Assembly (NCBI GenBank): GCA_039619475.1 | Contig: CM077115.1 | Location: forward strand, 61,262,864-61,326,863 | Direction of reading: 5' to 3' | DNA: 64,000 bases | From: Icerya purchasi | Taxonomy: Eukaryota; Arthropoda; Insecta; Hemiptera; Monophlebidae | Shown: positions 33,176-61,402 of the stretch, one piece after another | Layout: each line of letters starts with the position of its first letter | Position numbering within the stretch: position 1 is the first letter of the stretch | The notes under the pieces: generated by a model | Databases searched by the model: none | The model's input: only the letters and a program-made list of their open reading frames with translations | What the model was told of the DNA's origin: nothing | Position numbers and translations under genes: made by a program

Positions 33176-36100
33176 TTATAATAGCACGAGTGTATAGATA
33201 GAGGCAATACCACTTGTTTGCCTGTGGCAGGGTCGATCCTAAGGCTGGTTAAAGATTTTAAAGTTTTCTTTAACTTTATTTACAACTATCTATTTATGAA
33301 ACTAAATATCTTAAATTATACATCCTACAGTCAAACGGGAACAAACAAATTTAACAAAACTGTTGTTTATTTACAAATATTTTCATTTTGTATTTTAAAA
33401 AGGGAAATCAATGTTTCTCTCACTTTTCTGATATATAACATTAAATTTAAGTAAAATTTATTTTTTCATCTAAAATTTTAACATAGTTCTGGACACAAAA
33501 CAAACTGCATTTTTCGAATCTAATATTAATTACAACCGTTTAAAAAAACTGATGACAAAGTTTTGGCATTAAAAATTATATAACATATCAATAAACATAA
33601 TTATTTTGTTACAAATATAATTTTTTTATAATTTTCTTTAAAATTACCGCAGTCATTTTGTTAAAGAATCGTAATGGACAATTTATTTAAATGCGCTGTG
33701 CGCTGTATGCGATTTATAAAACAATTTAACCTGCAGTATCATATAATAAACAAAAAATATTCGGTTTAAATAATTTGCATTTAGAAGAAGTTAAGGTAAT
33801 ACAAGATTATGTATTTTCAAAAGTTGGCACTTTTTTTTATCTTTTTTGTTAACTTATTAAATGTCAAGGATTATCTTTGGTTCGTATGTGTGAAAATATA
33901 GCACAAGGTGACCAGTAAATGCAGTTTAGCGTTTATAATTATGCTTTTAAATTATAATATCGCAATTTCCTCAGTATGTCCGATCGTTTTCAGTTTTGCC
34001 ACATTATAATCGAAAGATTGCAATGTTGCAATTTAAAAGAATAATTATCACAGCAAGAAATTTATAAAATATGAAGTAGAGTTGTAGTGTAGATGGACAG
34101 CCACAACAGCAGTAATGTGTGGGCTGTTAGTTTGATTCTGGAATTGGCTAAAAATGTACTTTTCAGTTTTGAATTACATAACAAAATAACTGTGGTAAAA
34201 CATATTATAAAAAAATTAAATTTTTAACAAATCAATATTGTTTAATGACATACTATGTTACAACTTCTGAAGTTTTATTAACAGTGTTTTTATTATTTGT
34301 TATTAATACCAGATGATGAAAAGCGGGAGTTTGTCCATAGCAGTCATGTTTGTACATTGAAGAATGACAAAGCGTTTCTTGCTGTGTTTTTCTCCTTGTC
34401 ACTATTCCGTTTAAAGGAAAAAGTATTCTCTGGAACGCACTTGAAAAATAAAGTAATCAGATATCATTTGGACTGTATCCTTCTACAAGGCCACAAAGTG
34501 GGTTTTGGGGGTTACCCCCTCCCCAAAGAGAACTGAAATAGTTATTATAAATACACAAAAATCTGAGAAAACTAAAATTCTTAAATAAATATTGATAATT
34601 TTTTAAGATGTTTGTACCTTTAAAAGAAAAAAGGAAAAAATATGCTCCACATTTTTAGGTACTTCTAATATTTTATGCAAAATTTTTTATTAGGAGTATA
34701 ATCAATGACACATGTAATATTTATTAATGTTTATACAGTAATTCATTTATGTAAATTATTAATATATAAATCAAAATTATGGAAATTAATAATAGTATGA
34801 ATATTAGTGAAAAAAATATTGTCATTTATAAAATAAATATGTGAAAAAGATTTTCAACCCCCTCCCTTTCAAAATTCTGGGCGCGGGTCTGTCCTAAAAG
34901 ATTTGGCAGATCTACAATTTAATAATTACACACGATTTGATCCACAAATTTGCTTTTCTCAGCTGCTTTTATGAAAGCTATATCATTCCACTTTTTAAAA
35001 CCCTCTATTTTCCCATAATTTTTTTTTTTAAACTGAAATGCTTTAATATTTTTAAGATTACCTTATCTTATATAAAGTTATTTGGGATGTACTTTTTCTT
35101 AAAACAGATCCTCAAAAAAATTTACAATATTCTTTATAGTAAGGACAGAACTTAAAATTTTTAGATAATCTAAATCATTTTCCATTATATTTAATTAATG
35201 ATTTACATAATGAAAAACCATGAATCTTTTAATGTTTTTCTTATATAGTATTTTACATGACATTAACTTTAACTGCCATTGTGGAATATTTAGTGCTATT
35301 TTATACGGTTAATCAAATGAAATAATATATAGTAGTAATATTATTCATATGAAATCATAGAGAAAGCTTAGTTGTTCTTTTTATGAACAGTAATATTTAA
35401 AATATAACACATTCATATTGCAACGATTTAATTCATCTGAATAGTAGCCGTAAATTAATTTCATTCCGTAAGAGCATATAATTCTATTATAAATCGAGAA
35501 AATTTTTTAAGAAAATTGGTTTCATTATATATTTTTTTTGAAACTTATGACTTCATTAGATCACTACAGCAAGTGTTTATAGTTTGAGGTTTTTACAATA
35601 TGGATAATAAAATAGACCTTTTTTTAAAAATTTAAAAGGACCACAGCTTCCTCTTGACAGTTAAATACTCACATGAATATATTAATGCATTTTTAAGTCA
35701 TAATTTTAAATAAAAGAATGTAAAATTCGAATTATAAATTTGAGGAGAAAAAACAAAAGGAAAAAAACTAATGAGCATAATTTTCTTTTTATTGTAGATA
35801 AATATGTTAAATAATTGAAGACTATTTTTAAAACAAATTTTATCATTCAATTGGTTTTCACTATTCACGATGTTGATTGTTTTTCAGATATTCATATATT
35901 AAACCGCTTTTGGCTTTCGTGTTCAATTTACATAAGTTCCTTTTAAAATTCGTATTTATCTGTTGCGTATAAAAAAAATTAATTTAACAATTTTTATAAA
36001 ATTAACGCTTCAAAAATATATTATATAAATTACATAATAATTCATTTACTTGATAGTTAAAATTAGTTAATTTTACTTTTCATCGAAATCACTTCAAAAT

Positions 36101-36468
36101 TAAACCAATCACAAATCGTTATTTGTGATAGATTTTAATTTCGTTTAAAAACCGCTTATCGCGGTACTGAGGAACCATGGTTACCGTTGATGGTTATTGC
36201 ATTGGCGTTATCGTACTACGAATAAGGCGTAAGATGGATTAACGTTTATTGTTGTAATATTAAAGAAAAAAGATACGAAGGGTTTAGTTTAGTTCGTATA
36301 TGGTATGTTTTGTGGTGTTTGATAGCTGTATGTCATTTGAGTTTTGTCGACCACTGCTGTGTTTTAACGAAGCGTAATCTCTTTACTTATCAAAAATCCC
36401 AGTTCAGTTTATTTGATGTTAATTTTTGTGTTTCGGAATAAAAGTGGATTTGCATAACGCGGCTAAAG
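33176..36468. other. Intergenic region and PCYT2 promoter/5' UTR
   Basis: No supported gene. ORFs here (for example near 33218, 34297, 34937) are short and look random. The last 290 bp before 36469 is less AT-rich and probably holds the PCYT2 promoter and 5' UTR (inference from position). Confidence 0.45.
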
Positions 36469-53030
<16,562 letters not shown>

Positions 53031-53295
53031 TAACCGAAATGTGCATCGCGATACTACCCCGAGCTTTTCGAAGACGATATATTGCCAAGATTGAATAGAA
53101 TTTTTCAGTGCTTACCAAAACTAAACGATGAAGTTATTCGCTCGCACTTTTGTTGTTAAACTTTTTATTAAGTCGAAGCTGTTGGGTTTGTGAAAAGTAA
53201 TTACACGACGATTAAATTTTTCCGTACCGGATGAGGAACGATGATTTGTTTTATTAGGTATGTTAGTGTACAGCCGTCACATACACGTCTTTGTG

Positions 53296-53363
53296 TGTAC
53301 ACATACATACATTCATACATACATACATACATACATTCATACATACATACATACATACATACA

Positions 53364-53399
<36 letters not shown>

Positions 53400-53415
53400 T
53401 ATATACATATGTATA
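53296..53415. repeat. (ATAC)n / (ACAT)n microsatellite
   Basis: About 120 bp of ACAT/ATAC tetranucleotide with a few ATTC interruptions, followed by (TA)n. It generates Tyr/Ile/His or Cys/Met/Tyr/Val repeats in both strands' ORFs, which are not genes. Confidence 0.97.
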
Positions 53416-54195
53416 TGTATATATTGCAATGGTCCATAGGTGTAAAGAAAATTAGTGTGGTCAGAGAGAGAATGGGAGTGTGTCTGAGAAATCCTGTTAT
53501 CGGTCAGGGGTGAAAATAGCCTAGCTAGGACCATCGTACGGCGAAGCGCGCATCTTTGGTGGCCAATTCCGATGAATAGGTATGAAAATGAAGAAAAGAT
53601 CCGAACAAGGTTATTTTTTCGCAGAGTTAGTTGGTCTTTTCCTTTCTCCTGGTTAAAAGTCAGTTTTGCCCCTCTTGAAAAAGGTTGATACACGGAAAAA
53701 GGAAAGGCTGACGCCGATCGTATAGATTAATCTAGTCCAGCTAATTAATTAATTGTTTATTTTGTTACCAAGAAGTTAGTTGAGCATAATCGAAAATTAT
53801 ATTCGGTTACTGATGTTATATTCTTTATTACACGTACGACATATACATTCAAGAATTCACTTTTTAAAATTGTTTACATTTATAGTATAGTGCGGTTTAC
53901 GGCAGGAAAATACTTATAATGATTTTATTTTGTTTGTATAATTCATAATCGTTTCACGTTTTATCATTATTACGTTTTTTAACAGTCGGTTGATCCAGAA
54001 AAATTAATGTAAGGATATTTCGTAATTAAAACTTTAAACATTAACGCTTACCTCAATGATAAACTTAATGATAATTATAATCATAATCCTTCGAAATAAT
54101 CATTTAAATTAAAGTAAATAAATAAATTCACGAATGGTTGAAAGATATTGTGGTTGGCTTTCCTGAGGGCTTAAACAGGTAACGGATATCGTTAC

Positions 54196-54197
54196 AA

Positions 54198-54252
<55 letters not shown>

Positions 54253-54256
54253 TACT
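54196..54256. repeat. (AT)n microsatellite
   Basis: About 60 bp of nearly pure AT. Confidence 0.97.
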
Positions 54257-55175
54257 AGCTGTTACCCACGTATCGTGCAGTAGTCCGTTTAAATCTGTAC
54301 TTGGAAATTCATAAAATTTTTTTTGTTTATTCTGGAGTTGTATTCATGTAAAGATTCTTTCTCTCTTTGGAAACATGTTTATCGCCGTCCAACAAAAAAA
54401 TAGTCTTCACGATTCACGTTTAGCTGAAGATTATCGATCTTTTTATAACTTGCCTGTCGTGATTTAACAAAAATTTTCGCTCGACTAAGCAGCACACACA
54501 GCCATCATTTTGACGGGTCCGAGTTGTTCACACGGCGATCTCCCATAATTATACATTTAAGAGAACATCTTCTTCACTCGTATCTTTCGACCTCTCCGTA
54601 TTAAAATTCATTTATTAACAAAGCAGTAAACTATACAGTAGTTGAGTAAAGATTTCAAATTTGAACATAAATAACATTCCCGGTAGCAGATATTAAATAT
54701 TCCGTTATATTCTCTGTAAAAAATAATAGAGAATACTCGTACTACCTTTTTTTTCAACTTCCCGCAATCACTGCGGCAGCTAGGCTAGAAGCGCGATCAT
54801 GGCATGGAGTTTGATAATTTCAGTAACGCAAAAAGTGAAGTAACAGAACGTGGTGTATTTACTCACGCCAGAAATGAATAAAACGTTATCTGGAGTTTAA
54901 CCATAGTAATCATTTTATCTAAATTTTTACGTTTAATTTATATTTACTATGGTAATTATTTTATTTAAAATTTTATAATTTTTTTTTTTTTTTTTATTCG
55001 TCCCGTGTGCATCACCGTTGGTTGCATTTCGGTAGATTTTCCTAAAATTTTCTTTTACACAAAGCTTGTCCTGGCAATTACGAACAATAAACAATCACCC
55101 AAATCGGTCGAGCCGTTCTCAAGTGATGATCAGTCATACATGCGGCAATTGATTTTTTTATATATATATATGCGC
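54257..55175. mobile_element. Probable arthropod interspersed repeat (ACTAGCTG...CCGTTCTC type)
   Basis: Starts ACTAGCTGTTACCCACGTAT and ends with AAATCGGTCGAGCCGTTCTC near 55100 followed by a TATATA tract. This start/end word pair is common in insect dispersed repeats; family and autonomous partner not determined. No coding sequence visible. Confidence 0.5.
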
Positions 55176-56806
55176 CGCGCGTGTGTGTAATGAATTGAAT
55201 TAAAGTACTCTTAATTTCAGACCCGTTTTAACTTGACTGATTTTCATGGTTTTTCTAGAAAATAACGTGAAGTATAAAACGGGCGAAATCGTCATAAGAT
55301 TGTTAGGCTAAGTGATGACTTGTAACATGGGTGGCCGACGGTTAAACAAGTGAGCGAAGAGTTTCTCGAAGTCAGTGACTTACACAGTGTTGTTTGAGCG
55401 GAAGAAATAATTTGTGTCCAATTATTTTCGTCATACTTCTCCTTAATTGGAGAAAACAGTTATTTCGTATCGCATCGCGTCATCGATATTTATAATCTCG
55501 ATTCTTATTAGTTACGAATCGTTCGTTAGTGTATATCGTGGGTATATGTTTAATATGGTCAGTGCGGAATTGAATTTAAAATTTGTTTTGCTATGTTGCT
55601 TTAATTACCGCACAACGTTAAAAATATAACACTCGATTAGCTTTTTTCTCGACCCGACCATACCGTAAGAGTTACACGATCGAATCGAGGTAAACTTACG
55701 TTCTATGGAAAATCACACCGCTCTAAATCCTGCTGGGGAGACAATATCGCATTGTTATTTCACGGAATTACGCAGTTTTTTTAAGTCGCATCAGTTAGTT
55801 TTAGGGCCGGGATATTTTTATCACTGAATTGCAATGAAATTATTTTAGTTTTTCGAATGCAACAAAAATATGTGTAACGAATTTTTTGAGGGAAAAAATC
55901 GACGTGCTAGGACGTAATTAAAATTTAATTAATTATTTTTGAATACAAAAGCTTATATGATTACGCCGTCAACGCAGTTAAGAATCATTAAAATAAAAAA
56001 TTTTACATTATGGTTTCCTGATATTTCTTTAGCGAGTTTCGGATTTTGTTCTCCCTTCTCTCTGATCGAATAAAAATCCGTAAAAATTATTCTAAAATGA
56101 AAAATTGCTTTCGTTTTAGAAGTAAAGCTAAATGGAATAGTTCTTCCGTAAGCGCTTCAATTCTTACTTTCTTTTCTACGTACCTAGTTTTAATTCTATC
56201 CTTCGGAGTTACTGACCAGCTCTGCTTGGATACAGTGTCTCAGCTAGTTTAGATTTTTTTTTCTTACACTTTTGTTAATTTCTCTTACATCAGTGTTTTC
56301 GCATAAAAAAAAAAAAAAAAACAAAACAAAAAACGTTGCTTCCATGTTATAGTTTCAAAATGAACTGTCGTTTTTTCTACTGTTATTCTATTCTTAGTTT
56401 TAGGCTGGACCGGATAAAAAAGAAAAACACGCGCCAAGTAATTCCACGAATCGTATTGTTTATAGAACCGTCGCGCATAGTATTGAGATTTTCATTTTTT
56501 GTTCTTGACAGGCCCTATGTTTCAACGTGGCGACAACATAATTTAAATATGCGCATATCGAATTTTTTGGCATACGGCACACGTTAATTAAGAACACTTT
56601 TGCTCGATGATAGCGCATAGCAAAATCACAGAGACACAACATGTTGTACTCTTCGGTCTCTGTTGAGGTGCGTGTATATAAAAAAAAAGCGTAAGAATAA
56701 CTAATGTCATCAGGTCGAAATTTGAGCCATTCGTCAGAAAACACGCAGCGCAAATGATCCACGCTGTGCACTAATTTAAAACAGTTTACTACGCGAATAG
56801 GCTAGA
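55176..56806. other. No feature recognised
   Basis: Short ORFs only (55447, 56046, 56336), none with a recognised family. A poly(A) run at 56306-56330. By position this is inside PCYT2 intron 3. Confidence 0.4.
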
Positions 56807-58560
56807 ATTGAATCAGGTTGCAATTGCAATTTGCCTGAATTTACGATGCGATACGAGAGCCCCGATTTTTCTGTTTTTATTTTTGATGATTTATCTACGA
56901 GATTAGTGATTTTGATTGTTAGATCTCGCGTAGTGTTCCGTTATTCGTTTTTTAACATTTAAAAATTTAGTTAATACTAGCTGTACTTAGTCACGCGTTG
57001 TTGTAGTAGGGCTCAATCTTGTCAATTGAAAATGAAGAAAAGAGAAATCACACCCTTTTTGTGATTAGTTTCGTAATGCTTGTGAGTGTAGAGAATATTT
57101 TTTGTTTTGTTTTATTGTCTGTGCAGATATAGCGTTTGCGTCTGGTTTGCCAACTTTAGATCACGCAACATACAGTTGTCCGTAAGAGAAGCAACCACCC
57201 GTTTCCAGATTTAAACTGTACAATTCTAAAGATATTGTCCCTGAGCTTTGTTAATGGTGATTTCAACAGTCGAATTGGGAATTGCAATCTCTTAAATTGA
57301 AACGGCGTATCCGTTGGAATCATGGGGATGCGGGACATCTTCACTTTTTTGAATGGTCAAGATTGTTGCTTCTAAGACGTTGCGAATTAACTCTTTAATT
57401 GCAAGCCGCGTGCTTTTGCAAAGCTTTAGCTGGCTGATATTTCACAACATGGAAATTGACACGCCGATTTTCAGTTGCAGTACGTGCAGCGGAATCCCTG
57501 GTAGATCAGGTGAATTCGAAAATTTCGTTGAATAATTAATCGCTTCATCTACTTCCGTAACAGCGTTGGCGGACTTTGAGCGCCTCGCTTTGAATGTTAT
57601 AGACTGAGTAATTTTGTTAAGTTCGTAGACGTCTTTATTCTAGATGACAAGAATCACTCAGGCAATTATCGTTGAATAGGTATTTATAGTACATTGTTTC
57701 TGTTACATTAACATATAATAAATAAATAACGCTAATATGAAATGATTAATTTATATTTATATAACACAACGTGTTTCGAAGTCAATCGCTGTCATCACGA
57801 AGCACTGACTTCCAAACGCCGCGGGTTATATAAATATTAAAGTGTTTCATATTAGTGTTATTTATTTATTATACGTTAACGTGATTCTTATAATTTAGTT
57901 TGATTTTTTTTTTTTCACGTCACTAAATTGCAGAATTCAAGAGAGGTAATAAAATTCGTCGTAAGGTCGGATGAACCGTGGCACCTTTCTGTTCTCAATT
58001 TCCGGCAATTGATGCGAGAATAACTCAGCTGATCGATCATTTTGCAACAGGACACGCATATTTGGAGTTCATTTTAACGTCTTTATGTGCAGTCACAAAG
58101 TAGAGCAGTTCAGGCGAGCATGTGTCGATCGAAGAATCAATGTTTGTCTGAAATCTCCTGCGAGCAATATTAATGCGTTCCGAAATGGTCCGGTGTTTCC
58201 CTCCGTAAGTCTTTGCAATGGTCGATCAAGAGCTTGGAGCAGTTTTACGTGTGTCATTGGGCATTTATCCCAGACGCGATAAGTTTGCATTTCAGCAATA
58301 CTTTTCACATGCCAGATACTTTGCAAAAGGTTGCACGTGGGAGTTTCGATTGATTGTATGTTCAACGGCAATTTAAACCTGGTTGGTGCGATTTATATTT
58401 CTCCCATAACTCTATTTGTACTTGTAGGAGAGCAAGTGGTGTCAATGTGATTGCGAACAAGGCACGAATTTGATTTCGATGTGACGTATTGCACGCGGTC
58501 ATTAGTATGTACATCCCATTGCCGGTCGTTTTCCAATAAATTCCGAGCTTATCGTGCACT
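56807..58560 (-). pseudogene. Helitron Pif1-like helicase remnant
   Basis: Read on the minus strand in broken frames: NTSHRNQIRALFAITLT near 58490-58430, then 58371-58093 with IETPTCNLLQ, VWDKCPMTHVKLLQALDRPL (Walker B motif, normally VWDEC) and NALILLAGDFRQTL; LQLKIGVSISML near 57480; PRIPMIPTDTPFQFKRLQFP at about 57340-57285; then in another frame ITINKAQGQ and CFSYGQLYVA, the C-terminal helicase motifs. These are diagnostic of Helitron-encoded helicases. Walker A and the Rep domain are missing, there are many stops, and a MITE interrupts it. Lies in presumed PCYT2 intron 3. Confidence 0.9.
57703..57885. mobile_element. Palindromic MITE inserted in the Helitron
   Basis: 57703-57775 and 57815-57885 are inverted copies (ATTAACATATAATAAATAAA with TAACGCTAATATGAAA, versus its complement at the right end). 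The spacer contains CGTTTCGAAGTCAATCGCTG. It interrupts the helicase relic, so it is younger. Confidence 0.85.
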
Positions 58561-59170
58561 GCGGAAAACTATGTATAACGCCGCCTGTTCGGCATCAGCA
58601 ATGTTTATAGTACTTCTACACGGCTAAAGCTAACATGTCTTAGCTAACATGTTCACTAAGCTGTTCTTAAAAAACACTTTTGCGCGCAACGAGAATGGAA
58701 TACATAGAAAAATCGCCCCGAAAGATACCTGAGAGCTAACACTGTTAGCTCTAGGTGTTTTGCGTTCAACAGGTGGCACTGTAGTAGGCCAAACAGAATA
58801 TTAACTGTAAATAACCCCACTCTCTAAACGCACGTTTTCAAATGCAACGTTGTTTCAAAATTCTGAAACAACCGGTGAAGAACTTTTGTCAAGATTTAAA
58901 ATTTTGAACCAACAAATATTTACATTTTTATTTACATAGATTGTCGGCGTTGTTGAATTAAAAAAAAATCCAAAAAATCTATACACGCATATAAAATTAA
59001 TTATAATGCTAGAATATGTTATATCGGGTTTTATCATGATTTGTAATTTATGAACTACACTCAAAGCATTCGATTAAAACGGTCTAAATAAAATATTTTT
59101 CATTTTTATGGATAAAACTACTCGAACCGGCTACTTTTATACACTGTAGCGGTATCCCTTTTGGTACAAG
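58561..59170. other. No feature recognised
   Basis: Contains repeated words AGCTAACATG and TTAGCT near 58625-58755 but no gene or clear element. Confidence 0.4.
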
Positions 59171-59970
59171 CCTTTCCAGGGATGCTAAATGAAGCGATAT
59201 ACGTTTTAGTACAGTGCCTCCATCACGGATAGCACACACCATGGTCCCGTTTTATATATCGTGGGGACATATTCAATTTTTTTTTCCTACTCTTTTGATG
59301 TGTTTATTAAATTTACGATTATTAGTATTACGTTGAGATAATGATAGGCAATTACGTTAAGTTTTATATTATAAAGTGTCATCTACACAAATTTTTCTTG
59401 ATCGATCGGCCGTTGAAAATACACAATTAGCAGTGCACGCAAATAATATACACATTTCAGCGGTTGAAATAATTATTTTAAAAATCTACGTGGCTCCACT
59501 GTCGGCCTGCAAATTGTCAGGCTCCGGTGATTCCGATCGGCGGTAGTCGACGCAGTTGAGTTATGGTAAAATTTTTTTTTAATCACGAATCTCGGATGCT
59601 TTATCCCTGTACTTCGCGGTAACGTAATTTTAGAAAGTTAATCAATACGAGTTTTTTTACAATAATGGGTAACTTCTTTATCAGGTCGCTGATAAACCAG
59701 AAGGGAAGCTAAATAACTAACCAGTGAAGGTAAAACTCTGAGCGATTACCGATCAAAAATCTTTCGACTGTCTTTTTTTCGATTCTGTTTTTCCCCAACC
59801 CTGGTACCAATCACACTCTAACCATTACCAAATAGGCGGTCCGCATTTTCGAGGTGGTGGTACACTTGCCTATGACTGACAACGGTACCTCGCTCGCTTT
59901 CACATCCTCACTCTTAGAGTTTATTTTGGGTAATTTATTTGTATCATGTAATGAACGCCGTTACAACACA
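59171..59970 (-). mobile_element. LTR plus PBS fragment related to the 9289-13056 element
   Basis: CCAGGGATGCTAAATGAAGCG at 59177-59197 matches the LTR/PBS junction at 12185-12206 (CCAGGGATGCCAAA then TGAAGCG). From 59190 the sequence is a different, diverged LTR ending near ...CGTTACAACA at 59968. So the LTR is followed on the minus strand by a TAGCATCCCTGG primer-binding site, while the rest of the element is absent. Confidence 0.65.
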
Positions 59971-60074
59971 TATCAGGTAGTAATAATGAAATATACCAAC
60001 AATCACCAGACTATATATTTGTTTGCTAGAATCTGTTTAGTACTACCTATATGTATGTTTATAATATTTTACAA

Positions 60075-60170
60075 AATAAATATACAAATAAATAAATGAA
60101 TAGAGGAATGAATAAATAAATAATAAATAAATAAATATATAAATAAATGAATGAATGAATGAATGAATAA
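60075..60170. repeat. (AATA/AATG)n microsatellite
   Basis: AAATAAATGAATAG... and AATGAATGAATG tetranucleotides over about 95 bp. Confidence 0.95.
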
Positions 60171-60179
60171 GAAAGCGGG

Positions 60180-60245
60180 GGGCTATCGCGTCGCAGATTC
60201 AGGCAAATTGCAGCTTGATTCGATTCTAGCACGGAATAGCGCCAC
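60180..60245 (-). repeat. Short repeat shared in inverse with 56807-56872
   Basis: Minus-strand GCTAGAATCGAATCAAGCTG then CAATTTGCCTGAATCTGCGA matches plus 56811-56860 (GCTAGAATTGAATCAGGTTG ... TTTGCCTGAATTTACGA). Probably a piece of a common repeat family. Confidence 0.75.
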
Positions 60246-60529
60246 ATCACCTTTAAATTGATGATAACATAAACGTGCAATTGCGTAGTGACGTCATAAG
60301 TATGTTTGTGTCACTCGATCTGACCTATAGTCTTGACGCTGTTATTACTTCCGTACACAGCGTTGTTAAAAAAAAAAAATAATTGCATGAACATGCCGAA
60401 CTGTAATCGGCACGTGCGTCGATTATAAACAGTACGGATAGGTGTATTGGAAAGGTGACCGTACTTCGTTTCTAGCGGACAGATCATACCGTCTTTGATT
60501 GTGAAATATTATAATATTTTCATTTCAGT

Positions 60530-61183
60530 TGGCCGCCTGCTTTCATTGTCGATTGTTTTTGATAAGGTTCTTCTCTCTAGATGTTTTTATTTCGTTCAAT
60601 TTCTTTCTTCATCTAGATCGCACTTTAAAAAGAGAAGATGTTTTATTCTGGATATCAAGGGGGCATTTGATAATGTTAGTATTCTGACATTACATCGGCA
60701 GCTAGTAAGTATAGGAGTTCCAACAGTCTTGGCTAAGTACATCAGCAACTTGTTCCTCAACAGAAAACTTAAATTTTTGAACCCGGTCACCAAGGAAATG
60801 GTTGGTAGAGTTGCTTACACGGGTTTGGCACAGGGATCAATTTTAAGCCCGGTTTTGTTTAATATCTATGTACATTCAGTCTTCAGCATACGGTTGCCAC
60901 ATAACTCACAAATTTTCTCCTATGCTGATGATTTTATCATACTGAATAGAAATAAAGAGATAAAGGAATAATCAGTCAGTTTACTTATGTGGCAAATTCT
61001 TTCAGGAAATTAGACTGGAAATTTCCCCTGCTAAGTCTACTGTTGTGATATTCACATTAAGACCCTACAACGCAGAATGTATTAAGATAAAAATAAATGG
61101 GATTAATATCGCGCATAAATCTTATGTGAAGTACTTGGGATTGTATTTGGATTCAAGGCTTACTTGGGCTCGTCACATCCAAA
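60530..61183 (+). pseudogene. LINE reverse transcriptase (Jockey/I group), 5' part before Tigger insertion
   Basis: Open plus frame with RT motif A FILDIKGAFDNVS, motif B LAQGSILSPVLFNIYVHSV and catalytic motif C FSYADDFIIL (YADD at about 60920). A frameshift near 60965-60990 separates it from SPAKSTVVIF and KYLGLYLDSRLTWARHIQI, which runs up to the Tigger element. The frame resumes on the far side at 63733. The endonuclease part is missing. The copy is 5'-truncated and dead, but well preserved compared with other LINEs in this window. Confidence 0.9.
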
Positions 61184-61402
61184 TACAGTAATACCCCGGA
61201 CTTACGCGATAGGTGGGACTGAGCGCTATCCGCGTAAGTCGAATTCGCGTAAGTCGGGGTACAATTTTGCATATAAAGACATACAAAGTATGTTTAATTG
61301 GGACTGGAGACTAAATAAAACAATAATTTAGGAAATAATTAATATCTAATTCTAGATAATATGACAAACTATATTAATAGAGTGTATAAACACAATCCGA
61401 AG

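Noticed and set aside
53201..53693. ORFs on both strands made of Tyr/Ile/His or Cys/Met/Tyr/Val repeats
   Set aside because: They are translations of the ATAC/ACAT microsatellite, not genes.
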